Positions 43,839 to 55,516 of a stretch of DNA of 64,000 bases are shown in pieces. The translations under genes were made by a program, and so were the position numbers. Position 1 is the stretch's first letter, and each line of letters begins with the position of its first letter. The notes beneath the pieces were generated by a model. That model was not told the DNA's origin, searched no databases, and saw only the letters and a list, made by a program, of their open reading frames with translations. Source of the DNA: Plectosphaerella cucumerina. Taxonomy: Eukaryota > Ascomycota > Sordariomycetes > Glomerellales > Plectosphaerellaceae. The stretch lies in assembly GCA_020746995.1 (NCBI GenBank), contig JAGPXD010000002.1:2666001-2730000 (forward strand). Reading direction: 5' to 3'.

Positions 43839-46800
43839 GTCAAGGTCAGTCTCATGTTCAGCCGGACGAGGCTCTGGGTTGGAAGGATGCCGGAGCGGTG
43901 GGCTGCGCGCGACGAGGCTGAGGAGCTTGCGTCGGGGGTGGTGTGTTGAAATGGCGAGAGGGAGGGTAGGGTAGGTAAAAAGGTAGGAGAAGAAGAACGC
44001 CTCGGCCTGGGACAAGGCAACCTGGTTCTTGGTATATGGCTTGGCTTCAGAGAGTTCCTGACTCGTGCCTCGAATGAAGAAGAGATGGTAGCGGTAGCGG
44101 TAGGGGAGAGGGAGTGCGTCAGAGGGGTTCCCTGGGTAAGGAAAAATGATGGGGGGCCACCAAGCCATTATGAAAACAAGCTTCCCATGCACTTGCGAAA
44201 AGCTTAGGCCCGACAAAGCCAGTGGCACTAAAGGTCGAGGAGGCGGAGGGGGTTCGGGCGGAAAGGCAAGGCAGGGGGGTTCTCGATGCCAGGTACAGTA
44301 CAACGATATGGCCAAGAACAGGTGACAAAAGGAGAGCCGAGGCAGGTACTGTACTGACACACCATGATGAGGGTCCAAATTACCGCCTGGATCGAACTAG
44401 GGGAGCTTCGGGACCGGGATACTGGAGGGGGGAAACGGAAGTTTCTGAGGTGGATGAAGCGCCGGTGGCCGAGGGGGCTTTCTGTCTGAACTGTTCTGGC
44501 GCCGGATGAGCGTGGGGCGGGCGCTTGGGCAGCAACTTGAAGCAGTGCAGCGCAGTGCGAGTGAGCGAGCGAGCAGATGTCAGAGGAGCACTGCCTCTTC
44601 GGTTGGGACGAGCGTGATGCGGTGAGACGAGGGTCGCAGATTGGGTACAGCGCTGTCGGGCGTCGTCTGCGCGGGGGAGTTCGATTCTAGCCCGGTCCTG
44701 GCAGGGGAGAGACGATGGCTCTGACTGCGCAGATGGATGAAATGTGAGGTGCGTCTGTGGTGGTGGTGGTGGTGGTGGACAAGGGAGGCGTTGGTGGTGT
44801 CGAAGGAGGAGTTCGTCGGCGGCCTCCCAAAGTTAGGTGCGTTCTGGTTGCACTTTCCCAATGGCGGTGGAAGGTGGATGGCTGAAGTGACCGGGGGTCC
44901 AGATTCGGGTTTCAGCGCCCAGTGTGATCGATTGACCTGACCGACTGATTGACTGCTGTGCGATGGTTACTGTACAGGGGGTGGGCACACGAGGGTCGAG
45001 GACGATAAAGAAACGACAGATCCGAGGAGACAGAACAAACACCCGATGCCTCTTTGCTTGCTTTGGCCCTTTTTCCCCTGGTGTCCTGGGCAACTGCTCC
45101 CTGCTTTCGCGCCCTGGTCGCAACAAGACATCATTATCCAAAAAGTGGAGGAGAGAGCTCCCCCGTCCCCACGTCATATGCAGGTAGCTGGCCCGAGCTC
45201 CCTCGAGCGCCGGGCAAAACAGACCGGGGGGTTCCCTGCGGGGCGCAACTGAGCCAATCAGTGGCCCACCAGGCGGATCTCATTGTGGCTGTGCCGGCTG
45301 CGACGTGGAAACATCGGGGCCATCACATCTCTGCTTCACAGATGGGAAGGAGCGTGAAAGATGCTTCCTACAAGTATCTTGAAACGAATGGCCAATTGAG
45401 CGTTACTTGTCCAAAACATACAACATCCAATAGCACGGAAAATGATCATCACCGTCTTCCAGCCGATTCAGCATGCTCTCGTCGGCTACTCACCCGACAT
45501 GCTTCTACTACCAAGAGAACCAGACCTCGTGTCCTTGACCACATCTCCCACCATGCCAACGCTCGTGTCGTTCAGCGCTGTTTCATCAGCAACATGCCGC
45601 AGCTCGTGCCGCGCCCCCAGACTGCGGTGCTCATGTCCCATCGCCTTGGCACGTGGGCCTTCCTCCACCCGCCGCCAGCAACGGGTGTGCGACGTCCGCA
45701 GGTCGCAGCCCATCGGCTCCCAATCCGCCGGACTCCTCGGAAGTATCACCAGCTAACTGGCGCCAAACCCCCCTGGCTAGCCCAAGACGTTGCACCCCCG
45801 CGGATCCCCTCGAAACAGCCGGCCGACGGCACGCCTCGCAGTGCAGCAGCTCCAGTCGTCTCGCGCCGGTGCCCGCTCCGCCTCATCGATCTTCACCTCC
45901 CCGCTGTCTTTCTGCGCTGTCCTTCTGTGCCGTGCCGTGTTTGCCAGATGACGACCACTTCCCTGTTGGCGAGGCGGCGATGCTCCGCTCCGCTGCGCCG
46001 CTGCAGCGCGTCTTCTACAGGGTCTTGGCGCAGAGTCGAGTCAGGTCCAGGTTCAGGTCCAGCCAGAGGACACGCATCGAAGGTCTACGACAGCGCGCCC
46101 GCTGCAACGACACAGCGTGGAGGCTGTGTACTGTTGAACAGCCACTTCAGAGATTGGTGTCCACTGGAGAGCTTGGCTGTGTCACCACGTTTCGCCTCTG
46201 CTGCGTTTGCAGGGGCGATGTGATAATGATTGACGCTGCTAGGTCCTTGCCAGAGGACAGTGCTCTCGCGGGTCGGGGAAAGTCTTCTGCCGAGTCTGTT
46301 TTATCATTTGATAACAACATGGTTAGTTGCTTGATTCTTTCTCATGCTGTATTGCCACTTCATCGAATCGCAAGCAGACAGTCTACTATCAGCTTATACC
46401 AAGTAGTGTTGCCTCTCACCAGCTGGACATGGGTGTGGCTTCTAAGACTTAGATAACTATTAGATCAGGTGATGCTGTAAGTACTTATGGACTTGACCTG
46501 AATATCAATCCGCTCAACCTTGCTGGACAATGGAGCTGGCATTGGTAGCCCGATTGAACGATGTCGCAGTTGGCGATTGTATGTCCTGGTGAGTCGTCGA
46601 TTTCTCAGCTGAAAACTGCCGAAGCGAGGTGTACTCAATGAACCACTGTCTCCTATTCAATCATGCTGAAAGTTGCAATTCGTGACTTTCGTCCCAAAGC
46701 GAAAGCGAGGCCGTCGCAATGCTCGGCGATGAGTCCCAACGTGTGGATTCGACGCGCACACAGTACGCCGACAGCTCCACGTGATGCAAACTGTGCCATC

Positions 46801-47462
46801 ATGCCTCCAAGCATACAGTGCGGGGTGAATCAATCTCCCACCCAGCAAAACTCCCAAACCCCGCCGCCTTCATCGCCAAACATCTCGAACAAGTTGAACC
46901 AGAAACCCCCCCTCCCACCAGCCACAAGTGCGGTCGAACCAAGCATTGCCGCCAAGCTTCAGACAGCGCCGTTCCAGCCGTCCCATCATCGCTGGCCGCT
47001 TTGGGGGCCGGGAAACACTCGCACGACAGATCAGGTCTCCATCCCTGCCGAAAATCCGGGGTAGCCAGGGCGTGATGACGCGTCACCCCTCGAGACAGGA
47101 ACACCCACCCCTTCTCCTGCCGGAACTTGACCGAGGGACAAAAGATAATAACAGATTCGTGCCCTGGGCTTTCGACTGTTGTAATACCCTGTCAACTTTG
47201 TTTCAACCTTCATCTACGGGCTCACAGTTCAACCTCCATGTCCTCATGCAGTCGGAATCGGTTCCATTACGACTCTGTGGTGCGTGTCGTCTAATGCTGA
47301 TGCTAAGATAGGTATGTCCAATGTTCAGTTCATAGGTCGTGGTTGTCGTTGCCGTTGTCGTCTCGAGTCATACCCATACGCCCGCCTTGCTCATATGTAC
47401 TACGGGCACTCATGATCTGTCTTCCAAGCTCTTGTGGCCTGCCTTTGCCTTCACACGCAGAA
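43839..47462. other. 3.6 kb without a supported protein gene
   Basis: Upstream of the minus-strand exchanger and downstream of the minus-strand glucanase. The plus strand is G-rich to about 44.9 kb (pyrimidine-rich on the exchanger's sense strand, so possibly its leader) and then C-rich to about 46.2 kb. Open frames in the latter part, up to 389 codons, have no domain and odd Pro/Arg/Ser composition. 46.2-46.7 kb is AT-richer. I see no transposon ends. Confidence 0.45.
44758..44778 (+). repeat. (TGG)7 trinucleotide repeat
   Basis: Seven uninterrupted TGG units in non-coding DNA about 0.9 kb upstream of the Ca2+ exchanger start; a simple microsatellite. Confidence 0.9.
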
Positions 47463-50358
47463 TCATACCTCGCCCAACACTGCAAATATGTGTTAGCATA
47501 ATCTCCTCTGTAACAGAAGGACATAACTCACCCGCAGCATACGCCAAGTACCAGGTCAGACTGGCGCCGCCGTCGACCCAGCCAGGGTCAAAGTTTCTCG
47601 CGTTGAAGAAGTTCCAGGCAGCCCGGGGGTTCAGCGTCGCGAGGTTGCCGAAGATGATTCCCCTCCAACCGCCCTGGATCTGCTCGGCGCGGCCTCCGCT
47701 AAAGTACACGTCCCACTCCTCCTGCACGAACTTGCGCGTGCGGATCAGCGGCGACGGCGGCAGCAGCGGGATCATGTGAATGCCCTGGATGTACTCAATG
47801 TTGGCGCCAAAGTACGTCGTGTGGTCGATCTTGTTCTCGAACATGATACCGGCCACCTTGTTGCCGATGAACTGGGCCGGCTGCACCTTGTTGTCGCTGG
47901 TGTACAGGTAGTAGTGCTGGAGGGAGCGCGCGAGCACTGACAGCTGGAGGTTGCCCCTACATCGCGTTAGTATCTTTTCTGAAGACGTTCTCCCATGTGG
48001 CAGCTCACCTCATCGCCATGGCTGCATCTCCCGTCACCATGCCCCACATCTTGACGGCGTAGGCCTGCATCATGTCTTCCGAGCTAGATTCTTGGTCCTT
48101 TCCATCTGTGGATGGGAACAGACCATGAGCCCAGCTGTGGCCGTGGTACCAGTCGAACGACCTCCACTGCGGGAAGTACTGGTCCCTCACACTGGGGTTG
48201 GCATAGTCACGGACCAACGTGTTGACATAGGCCTTGTTCGCGGGGATCCAAGACGGATCCAAGTGCCCGATGCAAGCCGCTGCGAGGACATGGTAGCCAT
48301 AGTGGAAGTGGTGGTCGTTGTAATAGGTATTGCCGAAATCGGCGCCACTGTTTCCGGTGACGTACGATCCCGTCGAGACAATACCTCCCCAGGAGCCTGC
48401 TTCGGTCAGTCACATGTCCAAAAGAGTGCGGGTGTTGGGCAACATACGCTCGTACACCAGCGGGAACTTCTGTCGGTTCAATGCAAACCGGCTGAAGGCT
48501 TCCTTCAGCTTTCCCAAGCCCTGCTGGGCTAGCTCCTTGTCCTCGAGGATGTCGTTGATGACGACGAGCAGTGTGGCGAACTTGGCAAGTGCCTGCAAAG
48601 AGTCAGCTTGATACCGTCGTAGCTGCCGTGGCAACCTACCTTTCCACTAAAGTACATCGAATCCAAATCCGACTGCGCGGCCATGTTCTGGGATGCCTCT
48701 TGGACCGCAACACCGCGAATAATGGTCTTTGCTTCGGGGGAGAGGGCCTTCATGGAGCCTCGCACTGGGTCCCATGGCAAGAATGTTATATCGATGGGCA
48801 GCTTGGGCTCCACCATGGTCCAGCTGTCCGCCATGACTGCCGTAGCGATGCCTTTGGTGGGAGTCTGCAACTTTGCGTTGCGCACAGCAGCCCGTGTCCG
48901 GGCATCGAACGAGTCCACATGATGAGGCAGCGCGTACATGAGCAGCTTGCCGCTAGGGTGTCCAGCTTTGGCATAGCTGAACGTGTATGATCCGGACGTG
49001 TTTTCCGCCTGGGCAGAGAGGGTCATTGTTGTGGGAAACACGCCGGCGGCTTCGTCGTAGATAGCCTCAGCATTGCCTGGATCCTTGGCGACTTGGATCG
49101 TTCCAAAGAAGGGCCTCGAGGCTTCGGCATATGCGTTGTTGATCACGCGCAGGTCCAAGGGCTGGCCCGTGGTGGCGTGGGCGTAAACGCGCCAGGTTCT
49201 CCCGTCCTCGAGGTGGAAGTTGAACTTGGAAACGCCTGCTTTGGGATCCTGGGTCACTCGGGTGACGTTCTTGAAGAAGACGCCGGTCTGGATGACAGGC
49301 GTGGCGCCAGCATATTGACCCGTCACAAATGCCATGCCTTGCACCAGCGGGAAGGATACAGCAGGGACTGCGCCGCTGTTAGGTCGCAGATGCACCCTCG
49401 CTGAGAAGGCGGTGATGCTGTCCGTGGAAAGTGCGGTAGCCTGGCCGAGTTCCTTGGCACTGATAATGATGGACTGGATCCCGACAGGGTTGATGAAGTA
49501 GGCTGCCGCGCCGGACGCCTTGTTATTGCCAAAGACCCTCTGGTTGGCTTCAATGTGGGAGATTGCCAGACCGAAGCTCCCAGCCGCGCCCTTGCCGGCG
49601 GCCCAGACGACGGAGTAAGGGAAGGTGTACGATGGGGCAGCCTGATCGCCGACCATGAAGTTGCCGAAAAACTTGTTGGTCTGAATAGGTCCCGAGGAAG
49701 TGACACCCTTCTTGGCCTGCGGATGATCATTTCGAGATCCTATCTGCGAAGGCGGCGCCGCCGTGGCGATCGGCTCCGCAAAAATGTCACCCGTCGGCAT
49801 AGTGAGCTTACTCGATGAGGATGGCGAGGTGCTTCGTGTGGAGGTTGGCTTAACTGAGCTAGTGAGCGGAGGTCGCGAGCTGCTTGTGAGACCTGGCGGC
49901 CGAGTGCTCTGGGAAGGTACGATGAGTGAGGTTGGCGAGGGAATCGGCACCTCGATGATGGGGCACGAAGTTGGTCTGCCGCCGAGATCGAGGCTGGTGT
50001 TGATGTAGCCGCTCGTCTGAGGCACTCTATCAGTGAGCGTGCCCTCTTGCACCAGCTGTGTTGTCCCACCGCCTGTCGGACGGGCAGTCAAGGGGAGGAC
50101 GACTGTGACTGTAGTTGTGAAGGTCTCTGTTCCGCAACGGCCACCCTGCGCGTTTCCTGGCGGCGAGTTCTGGGGAGGGATTCCGATGGGCTCGCTTCCG
50201 GAAGCACCGACGTTCTGGCGAGGGAAATACTGGATCAGGGAGTGCTTTTGCTGTTGGGCGTAGGCTCGAGCGTTGCCATTAAGGGTTATCTGCAGCAGTG
50301 TCAGTTGGACTACCCACGTGAGGATGTTTGAAGGTGCCATTGCGGAGAGCAAGGCCAT
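47463..50358 (-). CDS. Secreted endo-1,3-beta-glucanase, GH81 (Eng1-like)
   Basis: Five exons on the minus strand: 50358-48640, 48592-48448, 48396-48009, 47956-47532 and 47479-47463 (2694 nt, 897 residues). It cleaves 1,3-beta-glucan of the cell wall; relatives act in cell separation and wall remodelling. A hydrophobic N-terminal segment (LTWVVQLTLLQITLNG) serves as signal peptide. A Ser/Thr/Pro-rich region of about 200 residues follows. The GH81 fold then starts near TNKFFGNFMVGDQ with YTFPYSVVW. It goes on through LPHHVDSFD and the catalytic stretch WAHGLFPSTDGKDQESSSED, with its conserved Glu residues, and NDHHFHYGYHVLAAA, and ends in GGASLTWYLAYAAG. The last exon is only 17 nt and adds VLGEV; this 3' end is less certain than the rest. 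Confidence 0.9.
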
Positions 50359-51465
50359 GGACGCAGCTTTGGTCTCTTCGGTCTGGGTAGTATGTTTCGT
50401 GCACGGAGTCTCTGGTTCACGGTGTTTGGATGTGTATGAATGATTTGGAAATGGTAGAAAAGGAGGTAGGTATGCGAGTATGGTTGCTTAGACAGTGAGC
50501 GTCTCGTGCGGCGTTGGAGGTGGTATCGCTTTTCTACTCCGGCGTCGTTTTCAAGGTTGTCCAGACGCCGAACGAAGCCCCGCCATGGCACTACCGAGCA
50601 TCGTCGAAGAGGCACATTCTGAGGTGCCTGGGCGTCGAGGGGTTACCGCGCAACGTGGACGATGAGGAATGGACGAGGCCTCAGGGGCACGGCCAGGCCT
50701 TACCTGTGTGGAATGTGGACGGGGAGGAAACGACGTCAGATGGCGAGGTGACAGTGGTGACCGAACGAGCGTTGCTGAAGGATGCAGGGGCTCAAGGTGT
50801 TGCTAGGTAATGTTTGGCGGGAGGCATACGATGGGCGCGAGGCTGGAGATATCGGGTCGAATGGTGAAGGTGAAATGTCGTCAACAGGGATTGGGAGAGC
50901 TGTTCCAGTGTCGCAATGAGAGCGGGACGGACACAACCTGGTATCTTGACTGTCCGAGTCGCCCGGGCGACAGCAATGGCAAGACTTGACAGCTGAGGTG
51001 GATGCTTCCTTCCGGCGATGGTCTCATTCGCATGTGGCGAGCGGGGTGCGATGAGGAAGGAACAAACAATGGTGTTGGCCGCATTCCACGCTGCCCCTAT
51101 TGCAACCTTGGTCGCTCCTGCCCAGCACGATGCCACGACTCTGCCCCCACTGATGACGCCGCCCTTGTCATTCACCCCGCCCAGTCACCACCCACGCATG
51201 CCGCAAGACTTTAGTGTCCGAAGCCTCACAGATAAAAGTCCGAATGTTGTCAAGATTCGGAAGTGTCGGTACCGGGTCAGCTGCGTTGCGTTCTTGCGCG
51301 GTTTAAGCTTGCGATGCAGTGAGACGGGGCTCAGCCTCCCGCCGTCCCGTTGTTCCTGCATGCCGGGCTACTGCTGGAGACTCAGATTGTAGGATCGGTG
51401 CGATGGGACTTCACAATGGAGCTGAGTGAATCATCTTGTTTGCGCATTCCGCTCCCGACCGACTT
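50359..51465. other. Intergenic, glucanase promoter and 3' flank of the Stn1-like gene
   Basis: 1.1 kb between two minus-strand genes. No supported gene or repeat. Confidence 0.45.
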
Positions 51466-53156
51466 CTAGGATAACCGTTTCGGCCTCTTGGGCCTCCCAA
51501 ACCCGTCCAACCCTACGCCGTCCGGACGAGAAGCAACTTGGGGAGAACCTCGCCGCGTACCGACCATGGACTGCTCTCCCTGAGCATGTCGTTTCTTGGA
51601 TGTATCTGGAGTGGCCGGCACTTCAACCCCCTCCTGCCTGCGCCGTTTCGATCTCCCAAAACCATCCAGGACGTCCGAGTCCTGATGAAGGCTGTCCTGT
51701 TCCTCGGGGACCTGGTGGTGTTGCGGTGTGAGCTGTCGATACGTGCGCTCTGCTGGCTCCCCCCTCGTCGCAATTGGCGGTCTTGGATTGGGCTTTCGGT
51801 TCGCTGATCTTCCAAAGCCGTCCAGCTCAGGATTTGCCGAGGGCCGCGAGTGCTCCCGGGGAACAGGCGCAACCGTATCGCGAGACTCCCTGACCTGCAC
51901 GAGCCCTGCCTCGGCTGCTTTGCTCTGCGAATCCTCCGGTAATTGGCGGCGAGGCTTGCGTCCGGCTGATCTCCCAAATCCGTCCAATTCGGGCTTTAAA
52001 GGTTTTCGCTGCTCCTGCGAGTTGGACGGCTCGATAGTTTGAGGCTTCCCGGCTACCACCTCGCTTGCTTTGCTCTGCCTGTGGTCTGGCAGCCGGCGAA
52101 CAGGCTTGCTTCCTGCTCGTCTCCCAAACCCGTCCACCCCGGTCTTTGGAGACTTTGGCTTCTGCTGGGAGGCGATTGCTTCAACGGCACGAGGCCGCGT
52201 TGGCCCAGCCTCGACGGCAGTTCGCTGTCTGTCCACCTGGGGCCGTCGGACAGGCTTCTGCCCACTTGGCCTGCCGAACCCATCAAACTCCGCCTTTGGT
52301 GGGTTCGGCTTCGCCTGGCACGCTGTCGGCTGGACGGAACGGGGCTCCCTGGCAACATTCGGCAGCGCATCGCCAGAGTTGGCCTTCTTATCCATGAGTG
52401 GTACCCGGCCGGCGGCCCTGTTTCCCTGCGGTCTGCCGAATCCGTCCACCGCCGCCTCCTCCAGAATCTTTCTGGCCTCCTCACCGCGCTTCCGGCTCTT
52501 CCTCTGCTTGACCTTCTTGTCCTCCTCAGCCTCCTTGCGACACCGCCGGACCTGCCTCTCCGTCAGGACCCAGGGCTTCGACAGTACGTCCCTCTGGAAA
52601 GCGGTGCGGCGCTCCCAGAGGACGACCTCATCCTCAGTGGACTGAAGTATTTTGACTTTGAGGATCTGCATGGTCATCTCGCCCCGGAATGTCGACAGGC
52701 TGCCCTTGATGTCGACCACCTGGCCAACGTCTAGGCTCGCGCATTCAGGCACCTTGAACAGCAGCTGGGGCGGCGCAAAGCTGTAAGCCTGCGTGGCGCC
52801 GTCGAACTGCAGCGCGGCAGGCTTCTTGGTGACCTGGACATTCGTCTCGATGCATGCGCCGCTGCCGTCGTCGATTGTGAAGACGTGGCGGCCGGGGAAG
52901 TCGTCGATGGCGACGATCACGCCGACGATGCGGGCGTAGTGGATCGGGAGGTTGCGGTGAAAGAAAACATTTTGACCTGGTTGCACGCACGTCAGGTTGG
53001 GAAGAGGCAGCGCGGGGAGGAGGGACACTGACGTTCAAACACATCGTAGAGCGACTCGAGGTGGCGGATGACTGTTATCGGCAGCAGGCACCAATGGCCA
53101 AAGGTTGGGGCGAGATGGTGGCAGTACTGCGGGTACAACTCGGCATCGCCCGTCAT
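51466..53156 (-). CDS. STN1: Stn1-like OB-fold protein (CST telomere complex) with DGFGR repeats
   Basis: Two exons on the minus strand: 53156-53033 and 52976-51466, with a 56-nt intron (GTCAGT donor, CCAG acceptor), giving 1635 nt and 544 residues. The N-terminus, AELYPQYCHHLAPTFGHWC, then RNLPIHYARIVGVIVAIDDF and FTIDDGSGACIETNV, is the fungal Stn1 OB-fold pattern. KVPECASLDVGQVVDIKGSL and FRGEMTMQILKVKIL complete it by about residue 150. Stn1 works with Ten1 in capping telomeric single-stranded DNA. After a basic helix (RRCRKEAEEDKKVKQRKSRKR) the protein has a long, probably disordered tail with seven copies of DGFGR, starting near residues 219, 273, 323, 373, 427, 479 and 532. There is no winged-helix sequence as in yeast Stn1. 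The start was set at 53156 because exon 1 supplies the conserved YPQYCHHLAP segment. Confidence 0.8.
51493..52446 (-). repeat. Seven DGFGR repeats, 50-54 residue spacing, in the Stn1-like tail
   Basis: Coding repeats: (V/F/L)DGFGR followed by P, R or S and then basic residues, seven times, with intervals of 54, 50, 50, 54, 52 and 53 residues. Inner copies also share KPVRR or RKPRR after the motif and a degenerate DRQ.T/S.AxEA...P.P segment. This suggests expansion of a unit of about 50 codons by internal duplication followed by divergence. The last copy is at the extreme C-terminus, before RPKRPKRLS. Confidence 0.92.
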
Positions 53157-53568
53157 GGCCCGATGCGCATGGTCGCGCGGTCCTGCATTGGCCGGCGGTC
53201 TGTGTGGCTAGAGTGCGAATGTGTTGAGGATGTTGTCGTGATGTTGTCGAGTCGAAGCGTGGTAGAACTTTAGTGTCGCGGCGTGACGCGCTACTACAGG
53301 CAGGAGACGCGGGGGTCCAGGCCGCTGCGCTGAAGCCGAGGCGCCCCCACTAACCCCAGTGCCGGACATCCCACCCTTCAAGTTTGTCACGACAGCGAGA
53401 CACAGTTGTACCAGAGTGTTAAAACATTGTTTTCTTTTCGCCATGCATGGAAAATAGCAAGGAGTCATGTCATCATGTGCAACGCCTGCCTTTCCTATGC
53501 CGACCCAGAGCCAAATGTAAAGTTCCGTACGCCTGCCTTTCCGTGATCCGACCCTCCAGAGTCTGCTT
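53157..53568. other. Intergenic, Stn1-like promoter
   Basis: 412 bp upstream of the Stn1-like gene and downstream of the J-domain gene. No feature seen. Confidence 0.45.
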
Positions 53569-54542
53569 CTACGCCTTGCTCTTTCGCGTCCTGCCACCAC
53601 CACTGCCACCACTCTTTGGCTTCTTCAGTCGTGCGGCGGCCGCCTGGAACGCTTCTTCCGAGGGCTCGTCATCGTCCTCGGCCGCCCGCTTCTTTCCCTT
53701 CTTTGGCTTGGTATTCGCGCCGTACTTGTCGGCCAGCTTGTCGAGGAAGCCGGCGCGGGACTGCTGGTTCCGCAGAATGAGGGCTGCGAGGTCATCTTCG
53801 CCCCCCTTTGCGCCCTTCTTGCCGCTCTTCTTGCCGCCGTAGAGTTTGTCGTGCACCCCGAGCTCCTTTGCGTACTCCTCAGCCTCGGCGGTCTCGGCTT
53901 TGGCTGCCTTGCGGCGCGCAGCACGCGACCTCTTAGTCTCCTTGGTGTAGAGTGTGTAGGAGTCCACTTCCCCTTTGTCGATTGCGAGGTCGATGATCGC
54001 GCGGAAGCGCTCATCGTCCTCGACCACGTCACTGAGCATGACCGACTCGAAGATGGCGTCCATGCTGCCCCCGCTGGACTCGTAGGCTGCGAGCACGTCG
54101 TCCTTTTCCTCGTCGGAGCCCTTGTAGGTTTTGGCGAAGCGCTCGATGGCGTCGGCTGAGATGGCATCGCGGAACTGCTCGCGGTAGAAGTCGCTCCAGT
54201 CGAAGCCGTCCGAGTCAACTATCGAGTCAGATGTCGAGCCTGTGGTATCGTATCGTTTGCGCTTGATCGGGTCTGAGAGGATCGCGTAGGCGAAGGCGAT
54301 GGCCTGGAACTTGGTGTTTGCGGTCTCCTTGTCGGCCTCGGGAACCTTGTCTGAGACAGGTCAGCTAGGTTGACGAAGGCGCGGCGGATGAACATAAGCT
54401 CACCGGGGTGATTTTTCAGCGCTGATTTGCGGTATGCTGACTTGACCTGGTCCGCAGTGGCTTCGCGGTCGAGGCCAAGGACCTCATAAGGGTCGATGGT
54501 GGGAGGGCCGCCCTCGACCAAATCATCCGAGGGGGAGGACAT
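53569..54542 (-). CDS. J-domain protein, DNAJC9-like
   Basis: Two exons on the minus strand: 54542-54404 and 54350-53569, with a 53-nt intron (921 nt, 306 residues). The N-terminal J domain reads DPYEVLGLDREATADQVKSAYRK, then KNHPDKVPE; the intron lies inside the HPD codons and splicing restores this Hsp70-stimulating motif. FAYAILSDPIKRKRYDTTG ends the domain. The middle (GFDWSDFYREQF, YKGSDEEKDDVLAAYESSGGSMDAIFESV, then DDERFRAIIDLAI) is the DNAJC9 helical region. DNAJC9 is a histone H3-H4 co-chaperone in animals. The tail is basic and Lys/Gly/Ser-rich (LKKPKSGGSGGGRTRKSKA), fitting a nuclear protein. Histone chaperone activity is inferred from the family. Confidence 0.87.
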
Positions 54543-55516
54543 CCTGCTGGTAGTCGGCGAAAACTAGGATGACCAGTAGTGTAGGCGTCAGTTGCTGGCT
54601 GGAAAATAGTGACAAGAAGTGGCCTTTGACGTGATTTGGCTGTGGAAGCTGGTTGATGAAGACGCGTTCTTCCAGCTGCGACGCGCCTCACTCCAGCTGC
54701 GAGCTAAAGTGGTTGCGCCGAGCAAAGTGGGTCGCCTCGGGCCACCTCAGCGTCACCACCCCTAGTACCGCCCTACTAGAGCTGGGTCTCCTCAGGCTGT
54801 CCATGTCAATTCAGGCCATCTTCCCGTCACAACCACCAGACAATCTCGACAACTGCACAATTTAAAACTGCTTTTCGGCATCATTTCCAATGGGTCATTA
54901 CTTTTTCCTCAGTGGCCTTGATTCAATCGTAGTTGTATCGTGCAACCCATTACGGCTCTCCAGCTTCGATTTATAGATCTACGGCCACAGGCTTTCGACC
55001 GGCACGATCGAACTACCTACCCTTAGAACTCGCCAACGCAACTTGCCAATACGAGATGAAGACGCCTGGCTTACAGGGTCCCGGGCGAGCTGTCTCGGAC
55101 TCGGAGGACCTCTCCCTTCCCACCTAGGCAATGAATATGCCAATCTGGACCTGGCCACGTATTTACCCCGGACACAACCTCCGACAGGCCCGGCGACGGC
55201 GTAGTTCGCAGTGCATGAGCCACCGCAGATTCCAACCTCACCTTGACCCGTAGAGCCGCTGCAATCAGCTGTGCAGCACCCGTGGCGGAGACGCAACCCA
55301 TGCAGCATGCATTCGTGCAGCATTCCCCCTCCACGGCCTGACCTTCTCCGTCGATGTAAGTAACCAAGAGGGTTGGCTTGGCGCAACCCCTCTCGAGGTT
55401 TCGATGACAGGACCTGGGGGATTCGCGACCCTTCATGCTGTGAGTATAATTACGGAGATGGCCATCATTTCATTATTGCCAGCCAACACCCTCAGGCTGT
55501 GACTGCATCGCACATC
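54543..55516. other. Divergent promoter region, J-domain protein / GH51
   Basis: About 1 kb between divergent starts. No supported gene. Confidence 0.45.

Noticed and set aside
45054..46223. 389-codon plus-strand open frame that begins with a hydrophobic stretch
   Set aside because: It briefly resembles a signal peptide, but the remainder is compositional (Arg, Pro, Ser, Thr, Cys) without domain or conserved pattern.
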